The notes beneath the pieces are model-generated. The model was given only the letters and a program-made list of their open reading frames with translations, searched no databases and was not told where the DNA came from. A stretch of DNA of 64,000 nucleotides from Nostoc sp. TCL240-02 (GTDB lineage: Bacteria; Cyanobacteriota; Cyanobacteriia; Cyanobacteriales; Nostocaceae), in assembly GCF_013343235.1 (NCBI RefSeq), contig NZ_CP040094.1, forward strand, positions 5,141,001-5,205,000, written 5' to 3'. Position numbers and translations under genes: made by a program. Shown here one piece after another: positions 16,526-25,005 of this stretch (position 1 is its first letter; every line of letters starts with the position of its first letter).

Positions 16526-18613
16526 ATGGCTGAAGACTTCTCCCATCAAAATCTCCGAGGCCGCAACTTCAAAGGTAGAAAAGACCTTGTAGGTGCAAAC
16601 TTCAGCTATGCCGATATTCGAGGGGCAAACTTCACCAACGCTAACCTGACAGGGGCAAACTTCAGTCATGCTAAAGCTGGACTGCAACGACGTTGGGTGA
16701 TTGGTTTAGTTATTAACTCGTTCTTATTGTCAGGAGTGTCAGGACTTCTCTGCGCTTTCAATGGTTATATAGTATCGCTGATATTTAGCTCATCCAGTGA
16801 CAACCAAATTGCAGGTTGGGTTGCTTTAATCATCTTGATTGTTTTCTACTTCATCATAATTCGTCAAGGATTAACAGCTAGTTTAGGATTTGTCGCCTTC
16901 GCCTTCGCTGGAGCCTTCGCCTTCGCCTTCGCTGGAGCCTTCGCCTTCGCTGGAACCATCGCCTTCGCCGTCACCGTCACCGGAGTCGTCGCCATTGCCT
17001 TCGCCGTCGCCTTTGCCGTCGCCGTCGCCGTCGCCTTCGCCTTCGCCTTCGCCTTTGCCGTCGCCGGAGCCATCGCCTTCGCCGTCGGCGGAACCGTCGC
17101 CTTCGCCTTTGCCGTCACCGTCGCCTTTACCTTTGCCGTCACCTTCGCCTTTGCCTTCGCCGCCGTCGCCGTCACCTTCGCTATCGTCGGAGTCGTCGCC
17201 TTCGCCGTCGTCGGAGCCGTCGCCTTCGCCCAAACGTTACTGAGCATTTACATCGCTTGGCAAGCGATGAAAGGAAACGAAAAATATTCTCTAGTTCGTA
17301 ATATTGCTATCGCCTTTGCTGCAACAGGAGGTACGAGTTTTCGTGGTGCTAGCTTAACAGGTGCTAATTTTACCCAAGCCACACTCAAAAGTACAGATTT
17401 GCGAGACACTATTCTTATACGTACACGTTGGTATCAAGCCAAAATGCTTGACCGTGTTCGTCCTGGCTCGACTTATCTGCACAAGCCACATATACGTCAA
17501 CTGCTGGTTACAGGACAGGGACAGGACAAAAACTTTGATGGTCTGTCACTCCGGGGTATCAACTTAAAAGAAGCTAAACTAGCTGATACCAGTTTTGTTG
17601 GTGCTGATCTGAATGAAGCTAACTTGCAAGATGCCGATTTGTCAAGAGCAAAGCTTAAGCAAACGCAACTAGACGGCACAGATTTAACAGGTGCAACACT
17701 CACTGGTGCTTACATTGAAGATTGGGGCATTACAAATACAACTAAATTGCATGGGGTGAGGTGTGAATATATCTTCATGCGCTTACCCACAAAAGAAGAT
17801 CCTGACCCCCTCCGCAAACCTGATAATAAACAAGAGGTATTTGCAGACGGCGATTTTGCCGACTTTATCAAGCCAATTTTTGATACTCTCGACCTTTACC
17901 ATAACCAAGGTGTTGACCCCAGAGCGATCGCAATTTCATTTAAGCAGTTAGCAGAGAATCACCCTGATGCCGATTTACGAATTGTGGGCATGGAAGTGCG
18001 AGGTGAAGATAAATTTCTGCTTCGTGCTAAAACCGCAGTAACTGCTGATAAATCTGAACTGAGTAAAGAATATTTTGATACTTATAATCAGCTAAAAGCT
18101 TTGGCAGAGCAAGAAGTCCAAAAGTTAATAGCTGAGAAAGATAACATAATTACTGATTTAAAAAATATGGTGGTAACAGCACTATACCGCCCTAGCGTTT
18201 ATTCAAATACTCAAATACAAGAAGTAGGAAATATGATTAACAACCCCGGTGGATTTTCAGTTGGCGGTTCAGTTGGCGGCAATGTCAACAATGCTCAAGG
18301 TGATAACAACCGAGTTCAAGGTAACTACTACGCGGCTGGACAACCGCAAAGCCTCGCCCAAGCTGCTGCCGAAATTCAGCAATTACTAAAACAATTAGAG
18401 CAAACTTACCCTAACACTACAACATCACAGCAAATGGTAGTAGCCACAGAAGCCATAAATCAGATTGAAAGCAACCCAACATTAAAACAACGAGTCATAA
18501 ATGCCGTTAAAGAGGGTGGTTTGGCTGCATTTGAAAAAGCGATTGATAACCCAGCAGGTGCTTTTATTGTTGCTGCTATCAAAGGCTGGCAGGAAGTCGA
18601 GGCAGAAGATTAA
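16526..18613 (+). CDS. Pentapeptide-repeat membrane protein with Phe-Ala low-complexity core
   Basis: This protein of about 695 residues is a paralogue of 5615-7981. Order: pentapeptide repeats (1-50), membrane region (55-250) that includes about 110 residues of AFAFAV-type dipeptide repeats, a second pentapeptide set (about 270-400), a mixed region, then the conserved C-terminal domain (from about 609, [18 protein letters not shown] onwards). Start at 16526 matches the paralogue's start (M.(E/Q)DFSHQNLRG). The FAFA region is coded by tandem gcc-ttc and gcc-gtc codons. A membrane-embedded scaffold or sensor is a reasonable guess. The conserved C-terminal domain is nearly identical in the two proteins, while the membrane cores differ almost completely. 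Confidence 0.85.
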   Translation: MAEDFSHQNLRGRNFKGRKDLVGANFSYADIRGANFTNANLTGANFSHAKAGLQRRWVIGLVINSFLLSGVSGLLCAFNGYIVSLIFSSSSDNQIAGWVALIILIVFYFIIIRQGLTASLGFVAFAFAGAFAFAFAGAFAFAGTIAFAVTVTGVVAIAFAVAFAVAVAVAFAFAFAFAVAGAIAFAVGGTVAFAFAVTVAFTFAVTFAFAFAAVAVTFAIVGVVAFAVVGAVAFAQTLLSIYIAWQAMKGNEKYSLVRNIAIAFAATGGTSFRGASLTGANFTQATLKSTDLRDTILIRTRWYQAKMLDRVRPGSTYLHKPHIRQLLVTGQGQDKNFDGLSLRGINLKEAKLADTSFVGADLNEANLQDADLSRAKLKQTQLDGTDLTGATLTGAYIEDWGITNTTKLHGVRCEYIFMRLPTKEDPDPLRKPDNKQEVFADGDFADFIKPIFDTLDLYHNQGVDPRAIAISFKQLAENHPDADLRIVGMEVRGEDKFLLRAKTAVTADKSELSKEYFDTYNQLKALAEQEVQKLIAEKDNIITDLKNMVVTALYRPSVYSNTQIQEVGNMINNPGGFSVGGSVGGNVNNAQGDNNRVQGNYYAAGQPQSLAQAAAEIQQLLKQLEQTYPNTTTSQQMVVATEAINQIESNPTLKQRVINAVKEGGLAAFEKAIDNPAGAFIVAAIKGWQEVEAED
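16899..17229 (+). repeat. Hexanucleotide-type low-complexity coding repeat (gccttc / gccgtc)
   Basis: About 330 bp of imperfect 6-bp units code for alternating Ala and Phe/Val/Thr inside a membrane region. The purity of codon choice (gcc, ttc, gtc) compared with flanking codons points to slippage-driven expansion. Confidence 0.85.
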
Positions 18614-18628
18614 GTGGGTACTACCCAC
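18614..18628. terminator. Short hairpin between convergent genes
   Basis: GTGGGTA-C-TACCCAC forms a 7-bp stem right after the stop of the pentapeptide gene. The T-run on either side is weak, so termination is only probable. Confidence 0.4.
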
Positions 18629-18636
18629 CCATCGTT

Positions 18637-18813
18637 TTACGCTGCAATCAATACTTCGGCTGTATCGAGTACGAGTTCCATGTTTTGGGTTGGGACGCTC
18701 GTCTCCTTCAGTCGCTCCCACTCCTGGGGGGTAAGCTCGTCAAAGGGTTTGTCCAGCAATTCATCAAGACTCGGCGTAACTGCGATTAACTTTTCTAAGT
18801 CTTGCTGCCTCAT
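18637..18813 (-). CDS. 58-residue acidic small protein
   Basis: A short gene reads MRQQDLEKLIAVTPSLDELL, then DKPFDELTPQEWERLKET and a tail ending TAEVLIAA. Composition is strongly protein-like: helical, acidic, with a PQEWERL motif. It ends 9 bp after a hairpin and starts 10 bp before the 2TM gene's stop, so both may share one leftward transcript from the operator region at 19158. The last residues (MELVLDTAEVLIAA) resemble the end of the zinc-finger protein at 27741 (SMELLAA). Function unknown; an antitoxin-like or adaptor peptide is possible. Confidence 0.6.
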   Translation of the reverse strand: MRQQDLEKLIAVTPSLDELLDKPFDELTPQEWERLKETSVPTQNMELVLDTAEVLIAA

Positions 18814-18823
18814 CAGTGCAAGT

Positions 18824-19090
18824 TTAATCTCCGTCTTTCATTTCGACTAAAGTTTTATCAAGCCTGTCATTGGCTTCCTTGGCAAACTGAATGCATCGCA
18901 CGCTCGTTGCCATTCCTCCAACGGCGGTAAATGTTCCTTCTGTAACTTTGCCTGATAACAGCAATCCGGCTCCTATAACGCCAATGCAAGCAGATAAAGC
19001 AGTGGCAATCAGGGCAAGGTTAAAGCTATAGCGTGCTTGGCGTAGGCGCTCTTGGAAAATGTTAGATTTTTTAACTGGCTTGTGACTCAT
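18824..19090 (-). CDS. TRADD-N-associated two-TM membrane protein
   Basis: This 88-residue protein has a basic N-terminus, a conserved RLRQARYSFNLALIAT entry helix, two membrane helices (about 22-45 and 50-68) joined by a GLLLSGKVTEG turn, then AKEANDRLDKTL. This is the pattern of the cyanobacterial TRADD-N-associated transmembrane domain described in comparative studies of conflict systems. ATG at 19090 is preferred to GTG 19120. It is divergent from the HTH-TRADD-N protein at 19261, with operator-like palindromes between. The copy at 35880 is nearly identical and a third at 35460 is more distant. Likely an inner-membrane partner or effector. Confidence 0.8.
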   Translation of the reverse strand: MSHKPVKKSNIFQERLRQARYSFNLALIATALSACIGVIGAGLLLSGKVTEGTFTAVGGMATSVRCIQFAKEANDRLDKTLVEMKDGD

Positions 19091-19157
19091 AGATTTTGTT
19101 TTTGGTGTGTTTAAGTTCACACTTTCAATATCGAGCCAAACGCCTACAACCTTGACT

Positions 19158-19200
19158 ACACAAAGATTGTGTTGTAAATCACTTGTGATTTCTCTATGAT
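19158..19200. promoter_or_regulatory. Promoter and two palindromic operators of the TRADD-N pair
   Basis: ACACAA-AGA-TTGTGT (19158-19172) is followed by AAATCAC-TT-GTGATTT (19176-19191). The second palindrome fills the spacer between TTGTAA (19172-19177) and TATGAT (19195-19200), a 17-bp spacing that suits a sigma-70 promoter reading into the HTH-TRADD-N gene. The HTH at the N-terminus of that protein is a natural candidate to bind. The same layout is at 36214-36256. Confidence 0.7.
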
Positions 19201-19260
19201 TGTTTGATGCTTTAGTTTTGATTGCCTAAGCGATCGCTTTTTAAATACTTTAGTAAGACT

Positions 19261-20703
19261 ATGATAGACCCTAGCTTTGGCAGAAAAAAGAAGAAAATAA
19301 CTATCACAGCATCTCCAAAAGGTATACATGTAGCAGAAAATGCCTTGATCCGGCTAGGGTTTGAGTCAAAATTGAACTTTGCAAAGTCTCAATTGTTGTC
19401 TCGCAGTACAGTGACAAAATTTTTCAAAGGTGAGCCAATTCAGCTTGATTCCTTTAAAAGGATATGTGAAGCACTGAAGTTGGATTGGAGAGAAATTGCA
19501 GGAATAATAGAACAAAGACAACCAAAGCAGTTACCAACAAGTAGTTACAGTAGCCCTGACAGTGATGAGGTAGTAGAGCAAGTGCAACCAGAACACCGTA
19601 AAGTAACTGTAATAGATAAACAAAGTCAAAAAATTAAAGCAGTTATCACCTTAGAAGGCGATATAGATTCAGTTCAAAACTGGAAAATTATTCAATCTGT
19701 TATACGAGAACATTCAGGTGACACTATACAAATTACTGATATTAAGGAAGGCAGCATCAGATTGTTTGTCGAAGGCTCTCCAGAGGATATTGAGCTGCTT
19801 GTATCTCGCATCAAATCGGGAGAACTAAAAACAGTAACAGGTTTTCCAGTTAAAGATGTTCAAATTTTGAGTGAAAGTTCAGACGATGAAACTACTGAGT
19901 CTGATAAGAAATGGCATTTAGTACGGAAGATTGTCAATCAAAGAGTTGAAGGTCGGAAATTAAGAGGTACCGACTTGAGCAATGCCGACTTGAGCGGTGC
20001 CAACCTCATCGGTGCCAACCTGAGCGGTGCCGACCTGAGCGATGCCGACCTAAGCGATGCCAACCTGAGCGATGCCAACCTCATCGGTGCCGACCTGAGC
20101 GGTGCCGACCTAAGCGATGCCAACCTGGTTGATGCCAACCTCATCGGTGCCGACCTGAGCGATGCCGACCTAAGCGATGCCAACCTGAGCGGTGCCCACC
20201 TGAGCCGTGCCGACCTGAGCCGTGCCGACCTGAACCGTGCCTACCTGAGCAGTGCCTACCTGAACCGTGCCAACCTGAGCGCTGCCAACCTGAGCGCTGC
20301 CAACCTGGTTGATGCCAACCTGGTTGATGCCAACCTGAGCGCGGCCAACCTGGTTGATGCCAACCTGAACCATGCCAACCTGAACCGTGCCAACCTGGTT
20401 GATGCCAACCTGAACCATGCCAACCTGAACCGTGCCAACCTGGTTGATGCCAACCTGAACCATGCCAACCTGAACCATGCCAACCTGAACCGTGCCAACC
20501 TGGTTGATGCCAACCTGAGCGCGGCCAACTTGGTTGATGCTAACCTGAGCGATGCCATCCTCACCGATGCCATCCTGGAGAGTACTATTGTCATGGATGC
20601 CTTATTTGACGGCAGCATAGGACTGACAGAGGATATGAAGCGTGACTTAGAACGGCGAGGTGCAGTTTTTGGCGATCGCCCCCCAGTTCTTAGTGCAAGA
20701 TAA
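19261..20703 (+). CDS. HTH - TRADD-N - pentapeptide-repeat protein
   Basis: This 480-residue protein has three parts. Residues 14-87 are an HTH of the type found at the N-terminus of cyanobacterial NACHT proteins (NFAKSQLLSRSTVTKFFKG, ICEALKLDWREIAG). Residues 114-203 match the bacterial TRADD-N domain ([52 protein letters not shown]). Residues 230-445 are about 40 pentapeptide repeats, followed by a conserved [23 protein letters not shown] tail shared with 22990 and 36320. Start at 19261 matches the start of the copy at 36320. In known cases TRADD-N domains are adaptors in NTP-dependent conflict systems, so this is probably a regulator or scaffold; activity is not shown. Confidence 0.85.
   Translation: MIDPSFGRKKKKITITASPKGIHVAENALIRLGFESKLNFAKSQLLSRSTVTKFFKGEPIQLDSFKRICEALKLDWREIAGIIEQRQPKQLPTSSYSSPDSDEVVEQVQPEHRKVTVIDKQSQKIKAVITLEGDIDSVQNWKIIQSVIREHSGDTIQITDIKEGSIRLFVEGSPEDIELLVSRIKSGELKTVTGFPVKDVQILSESSDDETTESDKKWHLVRKIVNQRVEGRKLRGTDLSNADLSGANLIGANLSGADLSDADLSDANLSDANLIGADLSGADLSDANLVDANLIGADLSDADLSDANLSGAHLSRADLSRADLNRAYLSSAYLNRANLSAANLSAANLVDANLVDANLSAANLVDANLNHANLNRANLVDANLNHANLNRANLVDANLNHANLNHANLNRANLVDANLSAANLVDANLSDAILTDAILESTIVMDALFDGSIGLTEDMKRDLERRGAVFGDRPPVLSAR
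19969..20570 (+). repeat. 15-bp tandem coding repeats of the pentapeptide array
   Basis: About 40 units of gccaacctgagcggt type. The units are very uniform at DNA level in the last third (gttgatgccaacctg alternating with aaccatgccaacctg blocks), which points to recent expansion by unequal recombination. Confidence 0.9.
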
Positions 20704-20713
20704 AAAGCGTACC

Positions 20714-20727
20714 TGAAAAATTTTTCA
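20714..20727. repeat. 14-bp palindrome TGAAAAATTTTTCA, copy 3
   Basis: Exact copy 10 bp after the stop of the HTH-TRADD-N gene. The spacing is almost the same after the copy at 36320. Confidence 0.85.
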
Positions 20728-20759
20728 TAACCGAGGGCGATCGTAAGTAAGAACTGAAA

Positions 20760-20779
20760 TTATCCACAAGCTATCCACA
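20760..20779 (+). promoter_or_regulatory. Two tandem DnaA-box-like sites
   Basis: TTATCCACA (20760-20768) is the DnaA consensus box, followed 11 bp later by CTATCCACA (20771-20779). The same region after the second TRADD-N gene has two perfect boxes at the same spacing (37765-37784). Confidence 0.6.
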
Positions 20780-20873
20780 TGACAGGGGTAACAATTTGGT
20801 GAGAGCGATGACTCCGCCCACCGCAGGTATCGCAAAGCTGTAAAAATCATTCCAGCAATTTTGGACTGAAAGC

Positions 20874-21347
20874 TTAGAATAACCGTGGAGTGTAACCTTC
20901 AACATGAGGTTTCTGAACTATCACCTCAGGATAGTCAGCAAGATATCCAACAGTAGCAGGAATTTTTTTGATGAGAGCCTGGTCTGTTGTATTAAAATAA
21001 TCTACTTTTAATCTTATGGCAGTGGCCAGGTGTAAAGCATCGAATGGCTTTAACTTGTATGTCCACACTAGATGTCTATTTATCTGAGCCATTTCGCGTT
21101 CAAAGTTAACAACTTTAATCCATGATTGCTTAAATAACTGGTCTATTATGTGTTCTTTGCTTTCATCAAGTTCAGCCTCTCCCTTAATTTTTATCACCTC
21201 AGCCATCGTGAAAGTTGAAGTGAAAAGCTCTATTACTCCTTCTTCTGCCGCCTGAAGGATTGTTTTACACTCATAAATTTTATCGGATTCATTATTAAGA
21301 AATCCTAAGAAAACACATGAATCACAGTAGTGGCGTTGCTTACTCAA
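20874..21347 (-). CDS. PIN-domain ribonuclease toxin-like protein
   Basis: This 157-residue protein has the four acidic positions of a PIN nuclease: Asp9 (HYCDSCVFL), Glu50 (TFTMAEV), Asp103 (KPFDALHLATA) and Asp122 (NTTDQALIKK). PIN enzymes cut RNA, often as VapC-type toxins. It starts with TTG and overlaps the stop of the preceding gene (TTGA), so the two are translationally coupled. The upstream gene is much longer than a usual antitoxin and has no DNA-binding motif that I can see, so the pair is not a standard VapBC. Confidence 0.8.
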   Translation of the reverse strand: MSKQRHYCDSCVFLGFLNNESDKIYECKTILQAAEEGVIELFTSTFTMAEVIKIKGEAELDESKEHIIDQLFKQSWIKVVNFEREMAQINRHLVWTYKLKPFDALHLATAIRLKVDYFNTTDQALIKKIPATVGYLADYPEVIVQKPHVEGYTPRLF

Positions 21348-22120
21348 CTTTCACCCCCTAGATTTCGGAAAATATCCGTCAGGTTAGGCATTTCACTAGG
21401 GTCTGGTAATACTTTTAGCTCTTCAACTTTAATATTGACTTTCGGCCCATGTGTTCGTTGCCGGATTATACCAAAAACATATATTCTTTTGCCTAATGCA
21501 TTTCTGGCTATTTCAAAAAGACGATCTGGAAAATAGCATTTGATAATTTTGTTATCTATAAAGTCACGAATTCCTAAAGATTGCTGGTTAGCAAGACTAA
21601 TAGAAACTAATTGTCCCTCTATGGAACCGTAAGATGTGTGAAAATCTTTGATGATTTCATCCACATGGGAAGAAATGCTTGTAGTAACCTGAATTCTCCC
21701 AGGATCTGCTCTAAACTCTATTTCTGCAAAATTCTCAGGATCTAGCATCTCGCTAAATACCCTAGCACTCTCCAAAGCTTTGTTGGTAAATAAGACAGGG
21801 CGCTCAGGTCTTTCTTGAAGAATCTCTAAACCCCTTACAAACGTAGAGATAACTTGAGCAGGTCTACTACGTTCAATCTCATCACTTATTAAGTTAGCTT
21901 CTGCTGTTAAATGAATACTTGCACTACTGATGGATGAAATAGACCATTCAACGCCAGGCTTGCCTGTGCCAGATATACTTCTATCCAACTCAGACAATAT
22001 AGTTTGAAAATTCTCTAAAACTTTTTGAAATTTTTCAAGCGGAAAATATGGGCCATCAATGTCAATGGTCAGCTTGTTACTAAATTCATCCCTAGAGTAT
22101 CTCAAGTCTTGATGCCGCAT
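21344..22120 (-). CDS. Hypothetical partner of the PIN protein
   Basis: This protein of about 258 residues (MRHQDLRYSRDEFSNKLTID...) is mixed alpha-beta. It includes an acidic DIDGPYFPLEKFQKVLENF segment near the start and a RIYVFGIIRQRTHGPKVNIKVEELKVLP beta segment near the end. The ATG at 22120 has an AGGGA 8 nt upstream; GTG at 22144 is the alternative. It is coupled to the PIN gene and could be its antitoxin, a regulator or a co-factor. No family is recognised by eye. Confidence 0.65.
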   Translation of the reverse strand: MRHQDLRYSRDEFSNKLTIDIDGPYFPLEKFQKVLENFQTILSELDRSISGTGKPGVEWSISSISSASIHLTAEANLISDEIERSRPAQVISTFVRGLEILQERPERPVLFTNKALESARVFSEMLDPENFAEIEFRADPGRIQVTTSISSHVDEIIKDFHTSYGSIEGQLVSISLANQQSLGIRDFIDNKIIKCYFPDRLFEIARNALGKRIYVFGIIRQRTHGPKVNIKVEELKVLPDPSEMPNLTDIFRNLGGES

Positions 22121-22281
22121 TGCATTAGTCCCTGATTGTATCACTCTGGTCTATTAATAAGCCGAATATTAAGCCTGTTTTTAGTCATTAGCTTATAGTA
22201 CAAATGTATCATAAATGAATGGAAACAAGGCATTCAACAACAGACATAGCAGGAATCAGCCTACCAAGAGTGAAAAACTTT

Positions 22282-22479
22282 TCACATTCCCCCAGCCACA
22301 ACCTGACCCCTTGACATATCATTTATCAATTTAGCTGCATCATCTACAGGGTTAGGAGTTTGCACAGTCAGGCTACGCGGCGTGTTGGCAAGTTGTAAGA
22401 TGCGATCGTTTGCGACAAGGCAGTTAAGTTCAATGCGATCGCTCATATCATGTCCGAGTAATCGCTTATAGTTTTGCAA
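22282..22479 (-). pseudogene. Relic of a tape-measure protein C-terminus
   Basis: The last 36 residues (LANTPRSLTVQTPNPVDDAA...GQVVAGGM) align with the C-terminus of the giant tape-measure protein at 41066, about 70 percent identical by eye. The downstream DNA also matches, with the variant palindrome TGAAAAACTTTTCA and CACATTCCC. The rest of the gene is gone. This marks the end of a lost tail module. Confidence 0.8.
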
Positions 22480-22546
22480 ATCAGGAGCATTGTTTAAGAA
22501 AACAGAGTGATAGAATTTGAGCGCGTCTCCACTTATGCTATTTCGG

Positions 22547-22987
22547 ATGACTCAACCACAAAACCCCCAGACTCCTCAGACTCCTCAGCCAGTGTCACTG
22601 CCTGTACAGACTTCTGCTCAACAAACTGCACGGATGCAAACAAAGACAGGCAGATACACACAAAAACTTCTTCATAACGTTTGGGAGCCTGTGGATTTGC
22701 TAGGTCAAAGTTTGATGGGGGATTACTGGAAAACTGTTTATCTTTCTATTCAGGATGCGATCGCTCTTTCTATTCTTCTCAAAATTCCAGATTTACTTGG
22801 ACAGTGGATTTTAGGTAAAAGTTTTTCTGATTTTGGTGTTTGCCTTCAAGAAAATGCTTTAGGTGCTTCACGCTATGCCTGTTTTATCATAGTGACATCA
22901 GACTTTATGCTGTGGATCGTGATTGCAGGTCGGATAATTGGTCGATTCTGGGCAGATTTGAAGAATTTGAGAAATGGTACAAACTAA
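22547..22987 (+). CDS. Membrane protein upstream of pentapeptide gene
   Basis: This 146-residue protein has a Pro/Gln/Thr-rich N-terminal tail, then helical segments, including a hydrophobic one near residues 63-80 and a strong one (YACFIIVTSDFMLWIVIAGRIIG) near 110-135. The ATG at 22547 is preferred over the open frame at 22517. It ends 2 bp before the next gene, so both form one operon. No known family; probably a membrane partner of the pentapeptide protein. Confidence 0.65.
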   Translation: MTQPQNPQTPQTPQPVSLPVQTSAQQTARMQTKTGRYTQKLLHNVWEPVDLLGQSLMGDYWKTVYLSIQDAIALSILLKIPDLLGQWILGKSFSDFGVCLQENALGASRYACFIIVTSDFMLWIVIAGRIIGRFWADLKNLRNGTN

Positions 22988-22989
22988 AC

Positions 22990-23829
22990 ATGACTCTGGA
23001 AAATCCCAAGAATATCAATTTTGATGATGCCAAAGCAGGACTGAGTTCGCTAGTTAAGCAAACGGCTCAGGTTAGTGCTGGTTTTCTAGTCATGCTGCTG
23101 CTAACTGGAGGCAATCCATCAGCATTTGTTATCGGTTTGAGCGTTTGCTTGGGTATCGTATTTGTCGCTTGGAGCGAACAGAAGAGACTTGCGATCTCTC
23201 AAAAAGAATCTGAAAACCAAAACCCGGTTTCTCGCAGCAATCGAGATAGTCGTGCCAACCTGCGTGGTAATGGTAAAGACCTGTTTGGTGCCAACCTGAT
23301 TGATGCCGACCTGATTGATGCCAACCTGATTGATGCCAACCTGAGTGTTGCCAACCTGAGTGGTGCCAACCTGAGTGGTGCCAACCTGAGTGGTGCCAAC
23401 CTGAATGTTGCCAACCTGAGCGGTGCCAATCTGAGCGGTGCTAACCTGAGCGGTGCTAACCTGATTCGTGCCAACCTGATTCGTGCCAACCTGAGCGGTG
23501 CCAACCTGAGCGGTGCCAATCTGAGCGGTGCCAACCTGATTCGTGCCAACCTGATTGATGCCAACCTGATTCGTGCCAATCTGAGCGGTGCCAATCTGAG
23601 CGGTGCCAACCTGATTGATGCCAACCTGATTGATGCCAACCTGATTGGTGCCAACCTGATTGATGCCAACCTGATTGGTGCCAATCTGATTGGTGCCAAC
23701 CTAGAATTTGCTATTGTTGTGAACGCCTTATTTGGCCAAAGTATAGGTCTTACAGAAAACTTGAGGCGTAACCTAGAAAAACGAGGGGCTATTTTTGGCG
23801 ATCGCCCCCCAGTTCTCAATCCAAAATAA
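22990..23829 (+). CDS. Membrane-anchored pentapeptide-repeat protein
   Basis: This 279-residue protein has a short N-terminal helix, two membrane helices (about 30-68: VSAGFLVMLLLTGG and FVIGLSVCLGIVFVAW), a linker and then about 30 very uniform pentapeptide repeats (SGANL, IDANL, IRANL). It ends with the [23 protein letters not shown] tail shared with the HTH-TRADD-N proteins. ATG at 22990 follows the upstream stop by 2 bp. The shared tail suggests it acts with, or is recruited like, the TRADD-N proteins, but in the membrane. Confidence 0.8.
   Translation: MTLENPKNINFDDAKAGLSSLVKQTAQVSAGFLVMLLLTGGNPSAFVIGLSVCLGIVFVAWSEQKRLAISQKESENQNPVSRSNRDSRANLRGNGKDLFGANLIDADLIDANLIDANLSVANLSGANLSGANLSGANLNVANLSGANLSGANLSGANLIRANLIRANLSGANLSGANLSGANLIRANLIDANLIRANLSGANLSGANLIDANLIDANLIGANLIDANLIGANLIGANLEFAIVVNALFGQSIGLTENLRRNLEKRGAIFGDRPPVLNPK
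23230..23710 (+). repeat. 15-bp tandem coding repeats of a pentapeptide array
   Basis: About 31 units alternate gccaacctgagcggt, gccaacctgattgat and gccaacctgattcgt. The array is nearly free of synonymous change, which suggests a young expansion. Confidence 0.9.
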
Positions 23830-23839
23830 TTTGTCTACC

Positions 23840-23853
23840 TGAAAAATTTTTCA
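23840..23853. repeat. 14-bp palindrome TGAAAAATTTTTCA, copy 4
   Basis: Exact copy 10 bp after the stop of the pentapeptide gene, in the same ACCTGAAAAATTTTTCATAA context as copy 3. Confidence 0.85.
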
Positions 23854-24371
23854 TAACCCCATCACAAACCATTCATCGCGGTCTGTATTGGCAATTTGAA
23901 AGGCGATGCCTACGGCGGGCTGCGCCAACGCATTACGAAGAAGAAAATTCTGCTCATTCTTTGAGACTCAGCCAGTCATTATTCAATTGTTGAAATGCTT
24001 ACGTAAATATCACAAATTAAACCACATTACTGATATCAGTATGGTTTTGCCTTAGCCTTAGACTCATCTAGTCGCTCTATTGAGGCTTTTAGCTCCTGGG
24101 TTAGTTTTAGCGCGGCTCTAATTATTCCCACAGCTACTATCCCTGACTGAGGCTAGAGTTGACTCAACTTGAGTCGATGAGTTTCAACACGCTTCATCAA
24201 TAGTAAAATATGTTACTTAGAATCGTCAAGCTGTACTTTGAGGGTTAGGAATATAAGGGATAAGAGCAATTCGCAATTAAGAAACTTAGATGCAGTAAGA
24301 CTTTCGTGATTTGTATCTGTTGCCTCATGTTGGAGAATTGGTATAAGAGCAGAAGCGATTATCCTCCCCAA
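23854..24371. other. Intergenic region without a convincing gene
   Basis: This stretch of about 520 bp is AT-rich and has no supported gene. It contains GGCGATGCCTACGGCGGGCT near 23900-23920, a type of short GC-rich repeat common in cyanobacteria. A 31-codon minus-strand frame at 24036-24131 was judged too weak. Confidence 0.6.
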
Positions 24372-24401
24372 CAAAAAACCACTCGACGATTGTCGGGTGG
24401 T
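24372..24401 (-). terminator. Rho-independent terminator of early cluster B
   Basis: A 10-bp stem (24378-24387 with 24392-24401, one G-T pair, loop GATT) is followed on the minus strand by TTTTTTGTT. It lies 27 bp beyond the last gene of the cluster. Confidence 0.85.
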
Positions 24402-24427
24402 GATAATGGTTTTCTCGCTCAGTAGGG

Positions 24428-24676
24428 CTAGTTGTTAAGCTCTCGGTTTTTGGAAAAACGGCTCAGTTCTATCGCCGCTTCTTCTAGGTGTTTAATTGCC
24501 GAATCAGGGACTGTCTTCTGCTCCAAATTTTTAACTAGAGCATCTAACAAATCTTCAATCGAAAAACCCTCGCTTGCTAGCAACTTGATGAAATCTCCCA
24601 AAAACAGGGTCAGCGCTTCTATCCTGGAATCCCGTAGAGCATTACGAATTGATTGCTGTTCAGAGTCATAAATCAT
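24428..24676 (-). CDS. Small acidic helical protein, paralogue of 8296-8532
   Basis: This 82-residue protein starts MIYDSEQQSIRNALRDSR and keeps the F.KLL..EGFSIEDLLDAL core of its paralogue. It is last in cluster B, overlapping the preceding gene by 4 bp (ATGA). Function unknown. Its place in both clusters suggests a conserved role with the HNH and KYxFG proteins. Confidence 0.75.
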   Translation of the reverse strand: MIYDSEQQSIRNALRDSRIEALTLFLGDFIKLLASEGFSIEDLLDALVKNLEQKTVPDSAIKHLEEAAIELSRFSKNRELNN

Positions 24677-25005
24677 GGTTGCTTTACCTGGTTTAATTGT
24701 TGGGTAAGAGCCGCTATCTTGTTTCGATGAAACTCAATCTCAGCTTGAATTTTGGCAAGCAGTTCTTCTGTAGTTAATGGCAAGATTTTACTTTGGGCGA
24801 TAACTTCACCGTTATCAGAGTTTTTATCTTTTATGACAACGTAAGCCCAAGGCTCATTACCAAAGTCAAAAGCCATCTGACTATTTGCTGGTAGGTGTCT
24901 TATACCAATGATTTCGCCCTGCTTTACCTGTTGCCCAAAATAGTACAAAGGAAGTGTCCATTCGTCAGGGATGCAGATTGATAAATTTTGTTTGTAGTTA
25001 ATCAT
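24673..25005 (-). CDS. KYxFG-family small protein
   Basis: This 110-residue protein has the family pattern: a short N-terminal strand, PDEWTLPLYYFGQQVKQGEIIGI, a central strand region and a C-terminal amphipathic helix (EIEFHRNKIAALTQQLNQ). It is translationally coupled on both sides by 4-bp overlaps. Cluster A lacks this gene, so it was gained in B or lost in A. Confidence 0.75.
   Translation of the reverse strand: MINYKQNLSICIPDEWTLPLYYFGQQVKQGEIIGIRHLPANSQMAFDFGNEPWAYVVIKDKNSDNGEVIAQSKILPLTTEELLAKIQAEIEFHRNKIAALTQQLNQVKQP

Noticed and set aside
16883..17247. Long frames of SPSP, GEGEGD and AKAKAT type over the Phe-Ala repeat, on both strands.
   Set aside because: They are shadows of a low-complexity repeat inside the pentapeptide membrane gene.
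19969..20570. Regular 15-bp repeats resembling a CRISPR array.
   Set aside because: The repeats are contiguous, in frame and code for pentapeptides; there are no spacers. The same holds for 23230-23710 and 37020-37590.
24036..24131. Minus-strand frame of 31 codons ending ELKASIERLDESKAKAKPY, loosely like the end of the 2TM proteins.
   Set aside because: Too short and too weakly similar; no membrane part upstream.
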